DNA of 64,000 nucleotides, taken from Streptomyces sp. Act143. GTDB taxonomy: Bacteria > Actinomycetota > Actinomycetes > Streptomycetales > Streptomycetaceae. Below the pieces are notes generated by a model. The model did no database searches, was not told the DNA's origin, and worked only from the letters and a program-made list of their open reading frames with translations. Within the stretch, counting starts at the first letter, position 1. Every line of letters begins with the position of its first letter. The stretch covers positions 6,386,639-6,450,638 of the forward strand of contig NZ_QFRX01000001.1 of assembly GCF_003143935.1 (NCBI RefSeq), written 5' to 3'. A program made the translations under genes and the position numbers. Positions 1-8,308 of the stretch are shown one piece after another.

Positions 1-264
1 CGCCAGATGGTGCCGAGCGCCCAGTTCCAGTGCTTCAGCAACATCGTGGACCACGAGTCCAGCTGGAACTACCAGGCGGTCAACGCCTCCTCCGGCGCCT
101 ACGGCCTCTTCCAGGCGCTGCCGGGCTCCAAGATGTCCTCGGTCGGCGCCGACTGGCAGACCAACCCGGCCACCCAGATCAAGTGGGGCCTCAACTACAT
201 GGACAGCCGCTACGGCAGCCCGTGCGAGGCGTGGTCCTTCTGGCAGGCCAACCACTGGTACTAG
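1..264 (+). CDS. Lytic transglycosylase-like protein, C-terminal part (5' end outside window)
   Basis: Only the last 87 codons are present; the frame is open from base 1. The visible part matches the end of a goose-lysozyme/SLT-like transglycosylase domain of secreted actinobacterial cell-wall hydrolases. It contains HESSWN near the start (a catalytic-type Glu context), then SGAYGLFQALPGSKM, a run ending WGLNYMDSRYGSPC, and the terminal AWSFWQANHWY with no C-terminal extension. Proteins of this type normally have a signal peptide and often LysM or coiled-coil regions upstream, which cannot be seen here. Likely role: secreted peptidoglycan cleavage during growth or spore germination. The stop TAG lies inside an 18-bp tandem duplication. 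Confidence 0.85.
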   Translation, partial: RQMVPSAQFQCFSNIVDHESSWNYQAVNASSGAYGLFQALPGSKMSSVGADWQTNPATQIKWGLNYMDSRYGSPCEAWSFWQANHWY

Positions 265-280
265 GCCAACCACTGGTACT
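245..280 (+). repeat. Perfect 18-bp tandem duplication across a stop codon
   Basis: The 18-mer aggccaaccactggtact occurs twice head to tail (245-262 and 263-280). The first copy encodes the last residues of the transglycosylase and its TAG stop forms at the junction. The second copy is in frame but untranslated. A decayed third copy (ggccggccgccggtac) seems to follow. Confidence 0.9.
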
Positions 281-342
281 GGGCCGGCCGCCGGTACCGG
301 ACCGGCCACGGGTACAGATCCGTACCCTGCTCAACCTTTCCG

Positions 343-372
343 AGCCCCTCACCGTCCTTTCGGTGAGGGGCT
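343..372 (+). terminator. Hairpin terminator after the transglycosylase gene
   Basis: Twelve-bp perfect stem agcccctcaccg / cggtgaggggct with a 6-nt loop, about 80 nt after the stop codon. There is no T tract, as is usual for Streptomyces terminators. Confidence 0.75.
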
Positions 373-458
373 TCGGCCATGTCCTGCCCCTGCATGTACG
401 GTCGAGCCGACGACTCCAGGGGGGAGTGGTGAGGAGAAGCGGGGGAAGAGGACGGATC

Positions 459-1826
459 ATGTCGCGAGTGCCACGGTGGCTCGGTCGGGTGGGTGCCGGA
501 CTGAGTGAGATGGGTGAGCGGTTGGACGAGCGCCGCGCGGAGGTCGAGCGCGAGGAGGCCGAGGCGGACGCGCCGCCCGAGCCGCCCGCGGACGCGCCGG
601 AGGACCGCTCCCGGCCGCTCGCCGAGCACGTGACCGTCGTACCGCACCGCCCGGACCCCGCGCAGGCCGTGCCCTGGGGGGTGCGGGTCGCCGCCGAGGC
701 CGGCTGGCGGCTGCTGGTGCTGGCGGGCACGGTCTGGGTGCTGATGCGGGTCATCAGCGCCGTCCAACTCGTCGTCCTCGCCTTCACGGTGGCCCTGCTC
801 ATCACCGCGCTGCTCCAGCCGACCGTGGCCCGGCTGAAGAGGTACGGCGTGCCGCGCGGTCTGGCCACCGCCCTGACGGCGATCTTCGGCTTCGTCGTCC
901 TCGGGCTGCTCGGCTGGTTCGTGACCTGGCAGGTCATGGAGAACATCGACGATCTCTCCGACCAGATCCAGAACGGCATCGACGATCTGCGCGACTGGCT
1001 GCTGAAGAGCCCCTTCCACGTCACCGAGAAGCAGATCAACCAGATCTCCAAGAACCTCGCGGACGCGGTCGGCGCGAACACCGACCAGATCACCTCCGCG
1101 GGCCTGGAAGGCGTCCAGGTCGTGGTGGAGGCGCTGACCGGCATCCTGCTGACGTTCTTCTCCACCCTGTTCCTGCTGTACGACGGCCGGCGCATCTGGG
1201 AGTGGACGCTGAAGCTGGTGCCGGCGGCGGCGCGGCCGGGTGTCGCGGGCGCGGGCCCGCGGGCGTGGCGCACGCTGACGGCCTATGTGCGCGGGACCGT
1301 GATCGTCGCCCTCATCGACGCCATCTTCATCGGCCTCGGCATCTATTTCCTGGGCGTCCCGATGGCCGTGCCGCTGGCGGTCTTCATCTTCCTGTTCGCG
1401 TTCATCCCGCTCGTCGGCGCGGTGGTCTCCGGCGCGCTGGCGGTGGTGGTCGCGCTGGTGACGCAGGGCGTGTTCACGGCGGTCATGGCCCTGGCGGTGG
1501 TACTCGCGGTGCAGCAGATCGAGGGCCACATCCTCCAGCCGTTCATCCTGGGCCGCGCGGTGCGGGTGCACCCGCTGGCGGTGGTGCTGTCCGTCGCGGC
1601 GGGCGGCATGGTGGCCGGGATCGGGGGAGCGGTCGTGGCGGTGCCGCTGGTGGCGGTGACGAACACCGTGGTGGGCTATCTGCGGGCGTACGCACGCGAG
1701 TCGGCGGCGCCGCAGCCGGCCCGCGCGGTGCCCGGGAACGCCGAAGGTCCGGAGGCAGCGCCCCCGGACCCCGGTGCGGCCGACGCTACTCGGCCAGAAC
1801 CGCCTCAGCGTCCAGCGTCGCACTGA
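459..1826 (+). CDS. AI-2E family (PerM/YhhT-type) membrane transporter
   Basis: 455-aa integral membrane protein of the AI-2E exporter family (PF01594), whose members export small molecules or use ion gradients; the substrate here is unknown. An acidic cytoplasmic N-terminus (about residues 1-80) precedes two adjacent helices, an amphipathic central region (about 150-220, DDLSDQIQNGIDDLRDW), and then four to five helices. The family hallmark is the late segment with FAFIPLVGAVVSG and QQIEGHILQPFILGRAV. The C-terminal 45 residues are Pro/Ala-rich and disordered. The ATG is chosen because GGAAGAGG lies about 8 nt upstream; the same frame stays open far upstream but without family similarity. 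The 3' end overlaps convergent ahpD by 41 bp. Confidence 0.85.
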   Translation: MSRVPRWLGRVGAGLSEMGERLDERRAEVEREEAEADAPPEPPADAPEDRSRPLAEHVTVVPHRPDPAQAVPWGVRVAAEAGWRLLVLAGTVWVLMRVISAVQLVVLAFTVALLITALLQPTVARLKRYGVPRGLATALTAIFGFVVLGLLGWFVTWQVMENIDDLSDQIQNGIDDLRDWLLKSPFHVTEKQINQISKNLADAVGANTDQITSAGLEGVQVVVEALTGILLTFFSTLFLLYDGRRIWEWTLKLVPAAARPGVAGAGPRAWRTLTAYVRGTVIVALIDAIFIGLGIYFLGVPMAVPLAVFIFLFAFIPLVGAVVSGALAVVVALVTQGVFTAVMALAVVLAVQQIEGHILQPFILGRAVRVHPLAVVLSVAAGGMVAGIGGAVVAVPLVAVTNTVVGYLRAYARESAAPQPARAVPGNAEGPEAAPPDPGAADATRPEPPQRPASH

Positions 1827-2319
1827 CCGCCTGGATCACCGAAGCGATCTTGAACGCCTCCTGGACGGTCTCGCGCTCCAGCCCCGCCTTGCGCAGCACC
1901 TGCTCGTGGGAGTCCAGGCACATGCCGCAGCCGTTGATGGCGGACACCGCGAAGGACCAGAGCTCGAAGTCGACCTTGTCGACGCCGGGGTTGCCGATGA
2001 CGTTCATCCGCAGACCGGCGCGCAGGTTGCCGTACTCGTGGTCCGAGAGCAGGTGGCGGGTGCGGTAGAAGACGTTGTTCATCGCCATCACCGCGGCCGC
2101 CGCCTTCGCCGCCTGGTACGCCTCCGGCGACAGGTTGGCCTTCGCCTCCGGCGCCAGCTCGCGCAGCACGATCGGCGAGCGCGCGGCGATGGCGGTGGCC
2201 AGCACCGTGCCCCACAGCTGCTGCGCCGGCAGGTCGGAATTGCCGATGACCGAGCCGAGGTTGAGCTTCAGGTCCTTGGCGTAGTCCGGTATCGAGGACT
2301 TGAGGGAGTCGAGGGACAT
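1786..2319 (-). CDS. ahpD: Alkyl hydroperoxide reductase AhpD (CMD family)
   Basis: 177 aa, the full length of actinobacterial AhpD. It carries the carboxymuconolactone-decarboxylase/AhpD active-site motif NGCGMCLDSHE with Cys131 and Cys134 and the following His, matching the CXXC peroxidatic/thiol-relay site of mycobacterial AhpD. In that system AhpD reduces the AhpC disulfide using lipoamide-type electron donors in the cytoplasm. It starts 6 nt after the ahpC stop, so the two genes are a tight operon and probably translationally coupled. Expression is expected from the ahpC promoter under OxyR. Its 3' end overlaps the convergent transporter gene by 41 bp. Confidence 0.96.
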   Translation of the reverse strand: MSLDSLKSSIPDYAKDLKLNLGSVIGNSDLPAQQLWGTVLATAIAARSPIVLRELAPEAKANLSPEAYQAAKAAAAVMAMNNVFYRTRHLLSDHEYGNLRAGLRMNVIGNPGVDKVDFELWSFAVSAINGCGMCLDSHEQVLRKAGLERETVQEAFKIASVIQAVSATLDAEAVLAE

Positions 2320-2325
2320 CTCAGG

Positions 2326-2880
2326 TCACTCCCCGGCCAGCAGCTTGCCCGCGTCCAGCGTCTCGTCGCCCTTGGTCCAGTTGCAGGGGCAGAGCTCGTC
2401 CGTCTGGAGCGCGTCGAGGACCCGCAGGACCTCCTTGGGGTTACGGCCGACCGAGCCCGCGGTCACCATGGAGAACTGGATCTCGTTGTTCTGGTCCACG
2501 ATGAAGACCGCGCGCTTGGCGAAGCCGTCCTCGCCCTCGATGCCCAGGTCGCGCATCAGCTCACGCTTGGTGTCGGCCAGCATCGGGAACGGCAGCTCGC
2601 GCAGGTCGTCGTGGTCCTTGCGCCAGGCGTGGTGGACGTACTCGGAGTCGCCGGAGAAGCCGAGGATCTGGGCGTCGCGGTCGGCGAACTCCTCGTTCAG
2701 CTTGCCGAAGGCGGCGATCTCCGTCGGGCACACGAACGTGAAGTCGGCGGGCCATGCGAACACGATCTTCCACTTGCCCTCGTAGGACTTGTGACTGATC
2801 GTCTCGAACTCCTTGCCCTTCTCCAGCGAGACGCAGGCGGTCAGTTCGAACGCGGGGAACTTGTCACCGACAGTGAGCAC
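2326..2880 (-). CDS. ahpC: Alkyl hydroperoxide reductase AhpC (2-Cys peroxiredoxin)
   Basis: 184-aa peroxiredoxin that reduces H2O2 and organic peroxides in the cytoplasm. The peroxidatic site is PADFTFVCPTE with Cys51. The C-terminal CPCNW (Cys164/Cys166) supplies the resolving cysteine expected of the actinobacterial AhpC subgroup that works with AhpD. The frame extends upstream, but the start is set at GTG 2880, giving VLTVGDKFPAF, because AGGAGAG sits 5-6 nt before it and family N-termini begin at this point. It is first gene of the ahpCD operon and divergent from oxyR; the 136-bp shared intergenic region is the expected OxyR target. Confidence 0.97.
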   Translation of the reverse strand: MLTVGDKFPAFELTACVSLEKGKEFETISHKSYEGKWKIVFAWPADFTFVCPTEIAAFGKLNEEFADRDAQILGFSGDSEYVHHAWRKDHDDLRELPFPMLADTKRELMRDLGIEGEDGFAKRAVFIVDQNNEIQFSMVTAGSVGRNPKEVLRVLDALQTDELCPCNWTKGDETLDAGKLLAGE

Positions 2881-3016
2881 AAACTCTCCTTGCAGCGAGG
2901 AAAGCGCCCTCTTGTGAAGGGTCTCTCCCTTGGGTTGGACGGGGGAGATGCTTCCACAAGGTGCATTGATTGCGGAAATCGCTACACTTGGGCGTGTTGA
3001 TCGAGAGGATCTATCA
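2881..3016. promoter_or_regulatory. Divergent ahpC / oxyR control region
   Basis: The 136-bp gap between divergent starts must hold both promoters. A TACACT -10-like hexamer (2983-2988) faces oxyR without a good -35, typical of an activator-dependent promoter. Just upstream is an imperfect dyad, gattgcggaaatc (2968-2980). OxyR control is inferred from gene arrangement and known Streptomyces biology; the exact operator is not proven by sequence alone. Confidence 0.55.
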
Positions 3017-4000
3017 GTGACCGTGAGTAGCGTCGGGGCCAAGAGGCGCCAGCCGAGCCTCGCCCAGCTGCGCGCCTTCGCCGCCGTCGCCGAGCACCTG
3101 CACTTCCGGGACGCCGCCGCCGCGATCGGCATGAGCCAGCCCGCGCTCTCCGGTGCCGTCTCGGCCCTGGAGGAGACGCTCGGGGTCACGCTGCTGGAGC
3201 GCACCACCCGCAAGGTGCTGCTCTCGCCGGCCGGCGAGCGGCTCGCCGTACGCGCCAAGGCGGTGCTGGCGGAGGTCGGGGCGCTCCTGGAGGAGGCCGA
3301 GGCGGTACGGGCCCCTTTCACCGGCGCGCTGCGGCTCGGCGTCATCCCCACCGTCGCGCCCTATCTCCTGCCCACCGTGCTCCGGCTCGTCCACGACCGC
3401 TATCCGCACCTCGACCTCCAGGTGCACGAGGAGCAGACCGCCAGCCTCCTCGACGGGCTCACCACCGGCCGCCTCGACCTGCTGCTGCTCGCCGTGCCGC
3501 TCGGGGTACCCGGGGTCATCGAACTGCCGCTCTTCGACGAGGACTTTGTGCTCGTCACGCCCCTTGGTCATCCGCTCGGCGGACGTGAGGGCATCCCGCG
3601 CGAGGCGCTGAAGGAGCTCAACCTGCTGCTCCTGGACGAGGGGCACTGCCTGCGCGACCAGGCCCTCGACATCTGCCGCGAGGCCGGGCGGGCCGACGCC
3701 CCCGTCACCACCACGGCCGCCGGACTCGCCACGCTGGTCCAGCTCGTGGCCGGCGGACTGGGCGTGACGCTGCTGCCGCGCACCGCGGTCCGCGTCGAGA
3801 CCTCCCGCAGCGACCGGCTGCGCACCGGGTCCTTCGCCGAGCCGGCCCCGGCCCGCCGGGTCGCCCTCGCCATGCGTGCGGGAGCGGCGCGCGGCGCGGA
3901 GTACGGCGAACTGGCCGACGCCCTGCGGGAAGCGCTGCGACCGCTGCCCGTGCGGGTGCTGGACGCATCGGAAACAGTCGCCTGCGGATCGTTCAAATGA
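3017..4000 (+). CDS. oxyR: Peroxide-sensing LysR-type regulator OxyR
   Basis: 327-aa LysR-family regulator. The N-terminal winged HTH (about residues 10-70, with AAIGMSQPALSGAVSALEE) is followed by a periplasmic-binding-fold effector domain. OxyR identity rests on GHCLRDQALDIC, where Cys211 and Cys220 are nine residues apart like the redox pair Cys199/Cys208 of E. coli OxyR, and on the divergent ahpCD operon. Oxidation by H2O2 is expected to form the disulfide and activate ahpCD and oxyR itself. GTG 3017 is chosen because AGAGG lies 7 nt upstream; a second GTG two codons on is possible. Confidence 0.95.
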   Translation: MTVSSVGAKRRQPSLAQLRAFAAVAEHLHFRDAAAAIGMSQPALSGAVSALEETLGVTLLERTTRKVLLSPAGERLAVRAKAVLAEVGALLEEAEAVRAPFTGALRLGVIPTVAPYLLPTVLRLVHDRYPHLDLQVHEEQTASLLDGLTTGRLDLLLLAVPLGVPGVIELPLFDEDFVLVTPLGHPLGGREGIPREALKELNLLLLDEGHCLRDQALDICREAGRADAPVTTTAAGLATLVQLVAGGLGVTLLPRTAVRVETSRSDRLRTGSFAEPAPARRVALAMRAGAARGAEYGELADALREALRPLPVRVLDASETVACGSFK

Positions 4001-4155
4001 GCGTCGAACAAAGCGAATTCAACGCCACCGCATTGCAGTTTCTGTCAGGTCGGAACAGCTAGGAATAGTCCGCCCGAAGTAATGCCCCGCGGCTGATACA
4101 CATACCCCCGTCAGTGCTACGCACCAGGCGTATGTGCGAAATGCCAAGGGGAGTG

Positions 4156-5073
4156 ATGTCGGGCATTCGGGACTCCCTCGACCGAGTCGGCCACGACCTG
4201 CTGACGCACGCCCTGGCGCGGTGCGGGAGCGAGGAGTTCACCGGGGCGCTGAGAGTGGCCGGATCACCCGGCGGCACCCTCCACCTGAGGAACGGACTCG
4301 TCGTCGGCGCCGAGAGCCCCGGTGCCCCCGGCCCCGAAGCGCTGCTGCTGCGCTCGGGCCGGGTCACCGGCGAGCAGTGGGGCGCGCTGGTCCGGGAGTC
4401 GGGCGGAGCGCGCTGGCCCGTGACCGCGCTGATCGACGGGGGATACGCCGGAGCCGCCCAGCTCAGGGTCGTCTGCGTGATGGCCCTGCACGACGCGGCC
4501 TTCGCGATCGTCGCAGGCCGGGTGCACGGCTGTGAACGCGTCGACGAGACCGAGCCGTTCGCCACCGTCACCGTGGGGGAGATCCCCGGACGGCTGTTGC
4601 AGGACGCCAGTCGCAGACTCGCCGCCCTGAGCACCCTGCCCCACCCCGTACGCCCCGACCGCGAACGGCCCGTGCCGGTCCAGGGCGCGGACGGGGGCCC
4701 GCTCACCGACCTGCGGCGTGAGCTGCTCACCCTTGCCGACGGCCGCAGCACCGCCCGTGACCTCGCCTTCCGTACCGGGCGCTCGGTCTACACCGTCTCC
4801 GTGGAGATCGGCCGGATGCTCGGCGAGGGCCTCCTGGAGTGCCCCGGCATGCCCACCCCGATACCTGTCCGCCGACCTCTCGACGGACAGGGCGTCCGGC
4901 AGCGGCTACCGGTGCTCACCGCACCGCGGCCCGCCGCCGTACCGCCCGTGGAGCCCGAGACCCTGCCGCGGCGACAACCCGGTGCCAGCGGCATCACCGA
5001 CGCGCTTTCTCCGGAGAAGAACGGGGCGAGCTGGAAAGGGTTCTTTCGCCTCCGAAACGGAGCCTCCAAATGA
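4156..5073 (+). CDS. DUF4388/PATAN-like regulatory protein of a Roadblock module
   Basis: 305 aa. The N-terminal half (about residues 10-110: FTGALRV, GTLHLRNGLVVGAE, EALLLRSGRVT) looks like a DUF4388/PATAN domain, a small beta-rich module found in bacterial signalling proteins. The middle (about 175-235: LTLADGRSTARDLAFRTGRSVYTVSVEIGRMLGEGLLE) reads as a winged-helix-like segment. The tail is basic and Pro-rich and disordered. ATG 4156 is used because AAGGGG lies 4-5 nt upstream; GTG 4153 and GTG 4114 are alternatives. It is followed at 42 nt by two Roadblock-like genes in the same direction, so the three probably form one operon. Function is unknown; a scaffold or DNA-binding output is inferred. 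Confidence 0.7.
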   Translation: MSGIRDSLDRVGHDLLTHALARCGSEEFTGALRVAGSPGGTLHLRNGLVVGAESPGAPGPEALLLRSGRVTGEQWGALVRESGGARWPVTALIDGGYAGAAQLRVVCVMALHDAAFAIVAGRVHGCERVDETEPFATVTVGEIPGRLLQDASRRLAALSTLPHPVRPDRERPVPVQGADGGPLTDLRRELLTLADGRSTARDLAFRTGRSVYTVSVEIGRMLGEGLLECPGMPTPIPVRRPLDGQGVRQRLPVLTAPRPAAVPPVEPETLPRRQPGASGITDALSPEKNGASWKGFFRLRNGASK

Positions 5074-5115
5074 ACAAACCGAACAGATCAGAAACGAAAG
5101 TGGAGAGTTGAGTAC

Positions 5116-5502
5116 ATGGATCACGAAGCTCTGGCGCGGGAAATGCGGGGCCTGCGGGAGCAGGTGACGGGCATCACCGACACCGCGGTCGCCGCCGCCG
5201 ACGGACTGCTCATCGCGGCCGACACCGCCGATTCCATCGACCCGGACGGCCTCGCCGCCCTCGCCGCGGCCGGCGTGGGCCTGGCCCGCCGGACCATCGG
5301 CGCGACCGAACGCGGCACCCTGCGCCGGACGGTGACCTACGGCAGCCACGGCTGCGCCGCCTTCTACGCCGTGGGGGACACCGCCCTGGTGGTCGTGCTC
5401 GGCGACGAGGGCATGGACGTGAGCCGACTGCACCTGGCGGTCCAGCCGGCCCTCGACCGTATCGAAGCGATCCTGACCGCCAAGACACCCGAGGGGGTCT
5501 GA
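5116..5502 (+). CDS. Roadblock/LC7 domain protein
   Basis: 128 aa, a single Roadblock/LC7 domain: an N-terminal helix, then VAAADGLLIAADTAD, the ATERGTLRRTVTYGSHGCAAFYAVGDTALVVVLGDEGMDVSRLHL core, and a long C-terminal helix. Such proteins dimerise and in actinobacteria usually act beside Ras-like GTPases (conservons), as in MglB-type GAPs. No GTPase, histidine-kinase-like or DUF742 gene accompanies it, so this is not a standard conservon. RBS GGAGAG is 8 nt upstream. The stop codon is part of the next gene's ribosome-binding region, so translation is probably coupled. Confidence 0.85.
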   Translation: MDHEALAREMRGLREQVTGITDTAVAAADGLLIAADTADSIDPDGLAALAAAGVGLARRTIGATERGTLRRTVTYGSHGCAAFYAVGDTALVVVLGDEGMDVSRLHLAVQPALDRIEAILTAKTPEGV

Positions 5503-5506
5503 GGAG

Positions 5507-5938
5507 ATGGCCACCAAGCGTATGACTGCCGGTTTCTCCGACCAGGTGATGAGCCTGGTGAAAACACTGCGTACCGACGCGCCCGACTGTGTGGCGGCCG
5601 GTGTGGTCGACATGGCCACCGGGATGCTTCTGGCGTACGAGACGGTGGACAACCATCCGCCCGAGGTCCTGGACCTGCTGGCGGGCGCGACCCTCGATCT
5701 GTACCAGGGGCGCACGGTCGTGATGATCGAGGACCTGTGGAAGGAGCGCCGGGGGCAGGTCGGCGACGACGCCCACTATTTCCAGGAGATCCTCGTCAAC
5801 AGTGACCATGTCACCCACCTGTTCGTGAGGATGACCGAGCAGCAGGACGTGGTCGCGGTCGTCGTCTGCCGCAAGTCGGTCAACGTGGGCATGCTGCTCG
5901 CCCAGGTGCGGCGCGTGGTGCGCGAACACAACCTGTGA
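5507..5938 (+). CDS. Second small Roadblock-like protein
   Basis: 143 aa, starting only 4 nt after the upstream Roadblock gene with GAGGAG overlapping that stop. The profile resembles a Roadblock fold (AAGVVDMATGMLLAYETVDN, then alternating strands and a C-terminal helix with CRKSVNVGMLLAQVRRVVREHNL), but it carries an insertion around LYQGRTVVMIEDLWKERRGQ and lacks the usual glycine pattern, so it is a divergent member. A heterodimer with the preceding Roadblock protein is plausible. It ends the operon; a strong hairpin follows within 10 nt. Confidence 0.75.
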   Translation: MATKRMTAGFSDQVMSLVKTLRTDAPDCVAAGVVDMATGMLLAYETVDNHPPEVLDLLAGATLDLYQGRTVVMIEDLWKERRGQVGDDAHYFQEILVNSDHVTHLFVRMTEQQDVVAVVVCRKSVNVGMLLAQVRRVVREHNL

Positions 5939-5947
5939 CGCCGAAAC

Positions 5948-5971
5948 GGCCCCTCCCGTCGGGGAGGGGCC
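5948..5971 (+). terminator. Hairpin between convergent Roadblock and ABC operons
   Basis: Perfect 10-bp stem ggcccctccc / gggaggggcc with a 4-nt loop, 9 nt after the Roadblock stop and 12 nt before the end of the convergent permease gene. It probably works in both directions. Confidence 0.85.
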
Positions 5972-5983
5972 GGGGCGCCCCCG

Positions 5984-8308
5984 TCACTCCGTGCGCAGAC
6001 CGTCCGGCCGCATCAGCCGCAGCAGCGGCGGCAGACTCAGCAGCGTGACGACCAGGACGACCGCGGCGCCCGCGCCCGTCATCTGCAGCACGCTCATCCA
6101 GTCCACGGACACCGGGGTGGCCGTCATCTTCAGCAGGACCACGCCGAGCGTCAGTCCCACCGTCGCGGCCAGCACCAGACCGAGGCCGATCGGGATCGCC
6201 GTCTGCCACAGCACCGACAGGCTGAGGGTGGAGCGCCGGGTGCCGAAGGCGATCAGGGACGACAGCAGCTTCTTGCGTTCGCGCAGCTGCTCCAGCTGGG
6301 AGACCAGCAGGCTCGCGCCGATCAGCATCAGCACGCACGAGGCACCGATGAACAGGCCGCCGCGGATGGCGGCGTACTTCTCGTTGCGCTGGACGCTCGT
6401 GAACTGGGTCGGCTCCTCGTACGGGTTGATGAGCGCCGCCGTGTTGCGGACGTACTCGCGGGCGTCCGCCACCGACGGGTCGAGCCGCAGGAACAGTTCC
6501 GTGGTGAGCATCCGGCCGGCCTTTGCGGGCAGTGCCGACGGCGTCAGCAGCAGGCCCGCGCGGCCGATCCGGGTCGAGTCCTCCGTGGCCTGGACGCCCT
6601 TGACGTCCTTGGGGACGGTCCACGCCACCGGCTTGGTCGCCGGGTCGTCGTCGGAGTCGTCGAACCAGAGGGTCCGGCCGCTCTTGACCACCTCGGCCGT
6701 CTCGTAGGCGTAGCCGGCGCCCTTCAGCACGAACACGTCGCCGTCCCGGCAGGAGGGGAGCTTCGCGATCTTCCCGAGGGAGGCGCAGGTGCCCACGGAC
6801 ACGGGGGCGAAGTGCTGTGGGTCGGTGCGGGCGTCGCCGAGGTAGCTCTCGGAGATGTCGTAGACGTGCTCGACGCCCCGGGTCGCGGCGAGCTTCTTCT
6901 CGGCCGTGGCGACCGGGGTGTCGTCGACCAGGCGCATGCTCATCTGCGATCCGGTGACGTCCTCGGACTTGCGCTCCGTGTACTGGCTGTCCACGCCCGC
7001 GAACAGCATCTGCAGGGCGATCGCGCCGGCCACCGCCACCGCGATGCCGTTGACCATGCGGGCCGCCGTACCGCTGCTCAGCTGAAGCCTGCGGACGGCC
7101 AGTTGCCAGGCGACCGGGCCCGCGCCGAGCCGGGAGACGACCGCCTCGACGACCCAGGGCAGCAGTGCGGTCACGCCGACCAGCAGCAGCATGACGCCGC
7201 CGATGGTGAGGTACTGGTTGAAGTTCCCCCGGTCGTTGCCCTGGCCGATCATCGGGTACAGCATCGCGAGCCCGCCCAGCGGCAGCAGCAGCCGCCACCA
7301 CAGCCGGCGTCGCGCGGGCTTCGCCGTACGGACCACACCGAGCGGTTCGATGACGACCCCGCGCAGCGCGAACTGCGTGACCAGCACGGCGGCCGCGGGC
7401 ACCAGGACGGCGACCAGCAGGGCCAGCAGCGGGGAGGGGTTGAGATAGCTCGGGAAGAAGCTGTAGTCGAACAGCTCGACGGAGCCCGCGATCTGACGTC
7501 CGATCATGAAGAACCCGGCGCCCAGGACGAGGCCCACCATGGCCCCCGCCATCGCCTCGCCCGCCGCGACCCGCCGGGTCATCCGGGCGTCGGAGCCCAC
7601 CAGCCTGAGGGCCGCGAGCCGCCGGTCGCGCCGCTCGCCGCCGAACCGTACGGCCGCGGCGATGAAGACCGCCACCGGTGTCAGCAGCACCGCGAAGACC
7701 ACGAGGATCAGCAGGATCAGCACGGGATCCAGCGGCTCCGAGGGCTGCTGCGGGGCGCCGAACCGCTTGATACGGTCCACCACACCGCCGTTGATCTCCG
7801 GTGCCAGCCCCTCGGCGCCCCGGTAGAAGGCGAGTTCGGCCGAGCCGATCAGTCCGCGCTCCCCGATGGTCCCGACGACCCGGTCCGGCAGCCGCTCCCG
7901 CAGCAGCTTTCCGTCGGCGGAGTCCAGGAGCTTCTTCAGCGCGGGGGAGACCACCATCTCGCCCGGCGCGGGGAACGCCGGAACCCCGGGCGGCAGCGGC
8001 GCCTTCGCCCCCTCGGGCTCCAACTCCCGCCCCCGCACGATCTTGTCGTGGTACGTGGTGGTGACGTCCCCGACGATCAGGGTGTCGTCGCCCTTCTTCA
8101 GCCCGGTCGCGCTGAAGGACATGTCCGTCCGCGCGGTCTCCCGCTGGTCCCGTACCGCCATGGCGTTCGGGATCGCGGTCGTGAGCAGCAGCAGGGCCAC
8201 GCCGAGTCCGACGCCGACGGCCGTCAGCAGGACCCGCACCCAGCCCTCGCGTCCCCCCGCGAACGCGAACCTGACCCCCATGGCGAGGTCCCGCGTCCAC
8301 TGCCTCAT
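5984..8308 (-). CDS. FtsX-like ABC transporter permease
   Basis: 774-aa permease of the FtsX/MacB superfamily. One N-terminal helix (about residues 22-45, VLLTAVGVGLGVALLLL) precedes a large extracytoplasmic domain, then two clusters of membrane helices. The duplicated FtsX arrangement appears as LILLILVVFAVLLTPVAVFIAAAVRFGGERRDRRLAALRLVG (mid) and LFIGASCVLMLIGASLLVSQLEQLRERKKLLSSLIAFG (C-terminal), both with the arginine-rich turn after the first helix. Its start overlaps the ATPase stop by 4 nt (ATGA). Members export drugs, lipids or peptides, or transmit mechanical force; with a PadR regulator first in the operon, antibiotic or cell-envelope response is the most likely role. Confidence 0.9.
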   Translation of the reverse strand: MRQWTRDLAMGVRFAFAGGREGWVRVLLTAVGVGLGVALLLLTTAIPNAMAVRDQRETARTDMSFSATGLKKGDDTLIVGDVTTTYHDKIVRGRELEPEGAKAPLPPGVPAFPAPGEMVVSPALKKLLDSADGKLLRERLPDRVVGTIGERGLIGSAELAFYRGAEGLAPEINGGVVDRIKRFGAPQQPSEPLDPVLILLILVVFAVLLTPVAVFIAAAVRFGGERRDRRLAALRLVGSDARMTRRVAAGEAMAGAMVGLVLGAGFFMIGRQIAGSVELFDYSFFPSYLNPSPLLALLVAVLVPAAAVLVTQFALRGVVIEPLGVVRTAKPARRRLWWRLLLPLGGLAMLYPMIGQGNDRGNFNQYLTIGGVMLLLVGVTALLPWVVEAVVSRLGAGPVAWQLAVRRLQLSSGTAARMVNGIAVAVAGAIALQMLFAGVDSQYTERKSEDVTGSQMSMRLVDDTPVATAEKKLAATRGVEHVYDISESYLGDARTDPQHFAPVSVGTCASLGKIAKLPSCRDGDVFVLKGAGYAYETAEVVKSGRTLWFDDSDDDPATKPVAWTVPKDVKGVQATEDSTRIGRAGLLLTPSALPAKAGRMLTTELFLRLDPSVADAREYVRNTAALINPYEEPTQFTSVQRNEKYAAIRGGLFIGASCVLMLIGASLLVSQLEQLRERKKLLSSLIAFGTRRSTLSLSVLWQTAIPIGLGLVLAATVGLTLGVVLLKMTATPVSVDWMSVLQMTGAGAAVVLVVTLLSLPPLLRLMRPDGLRTE

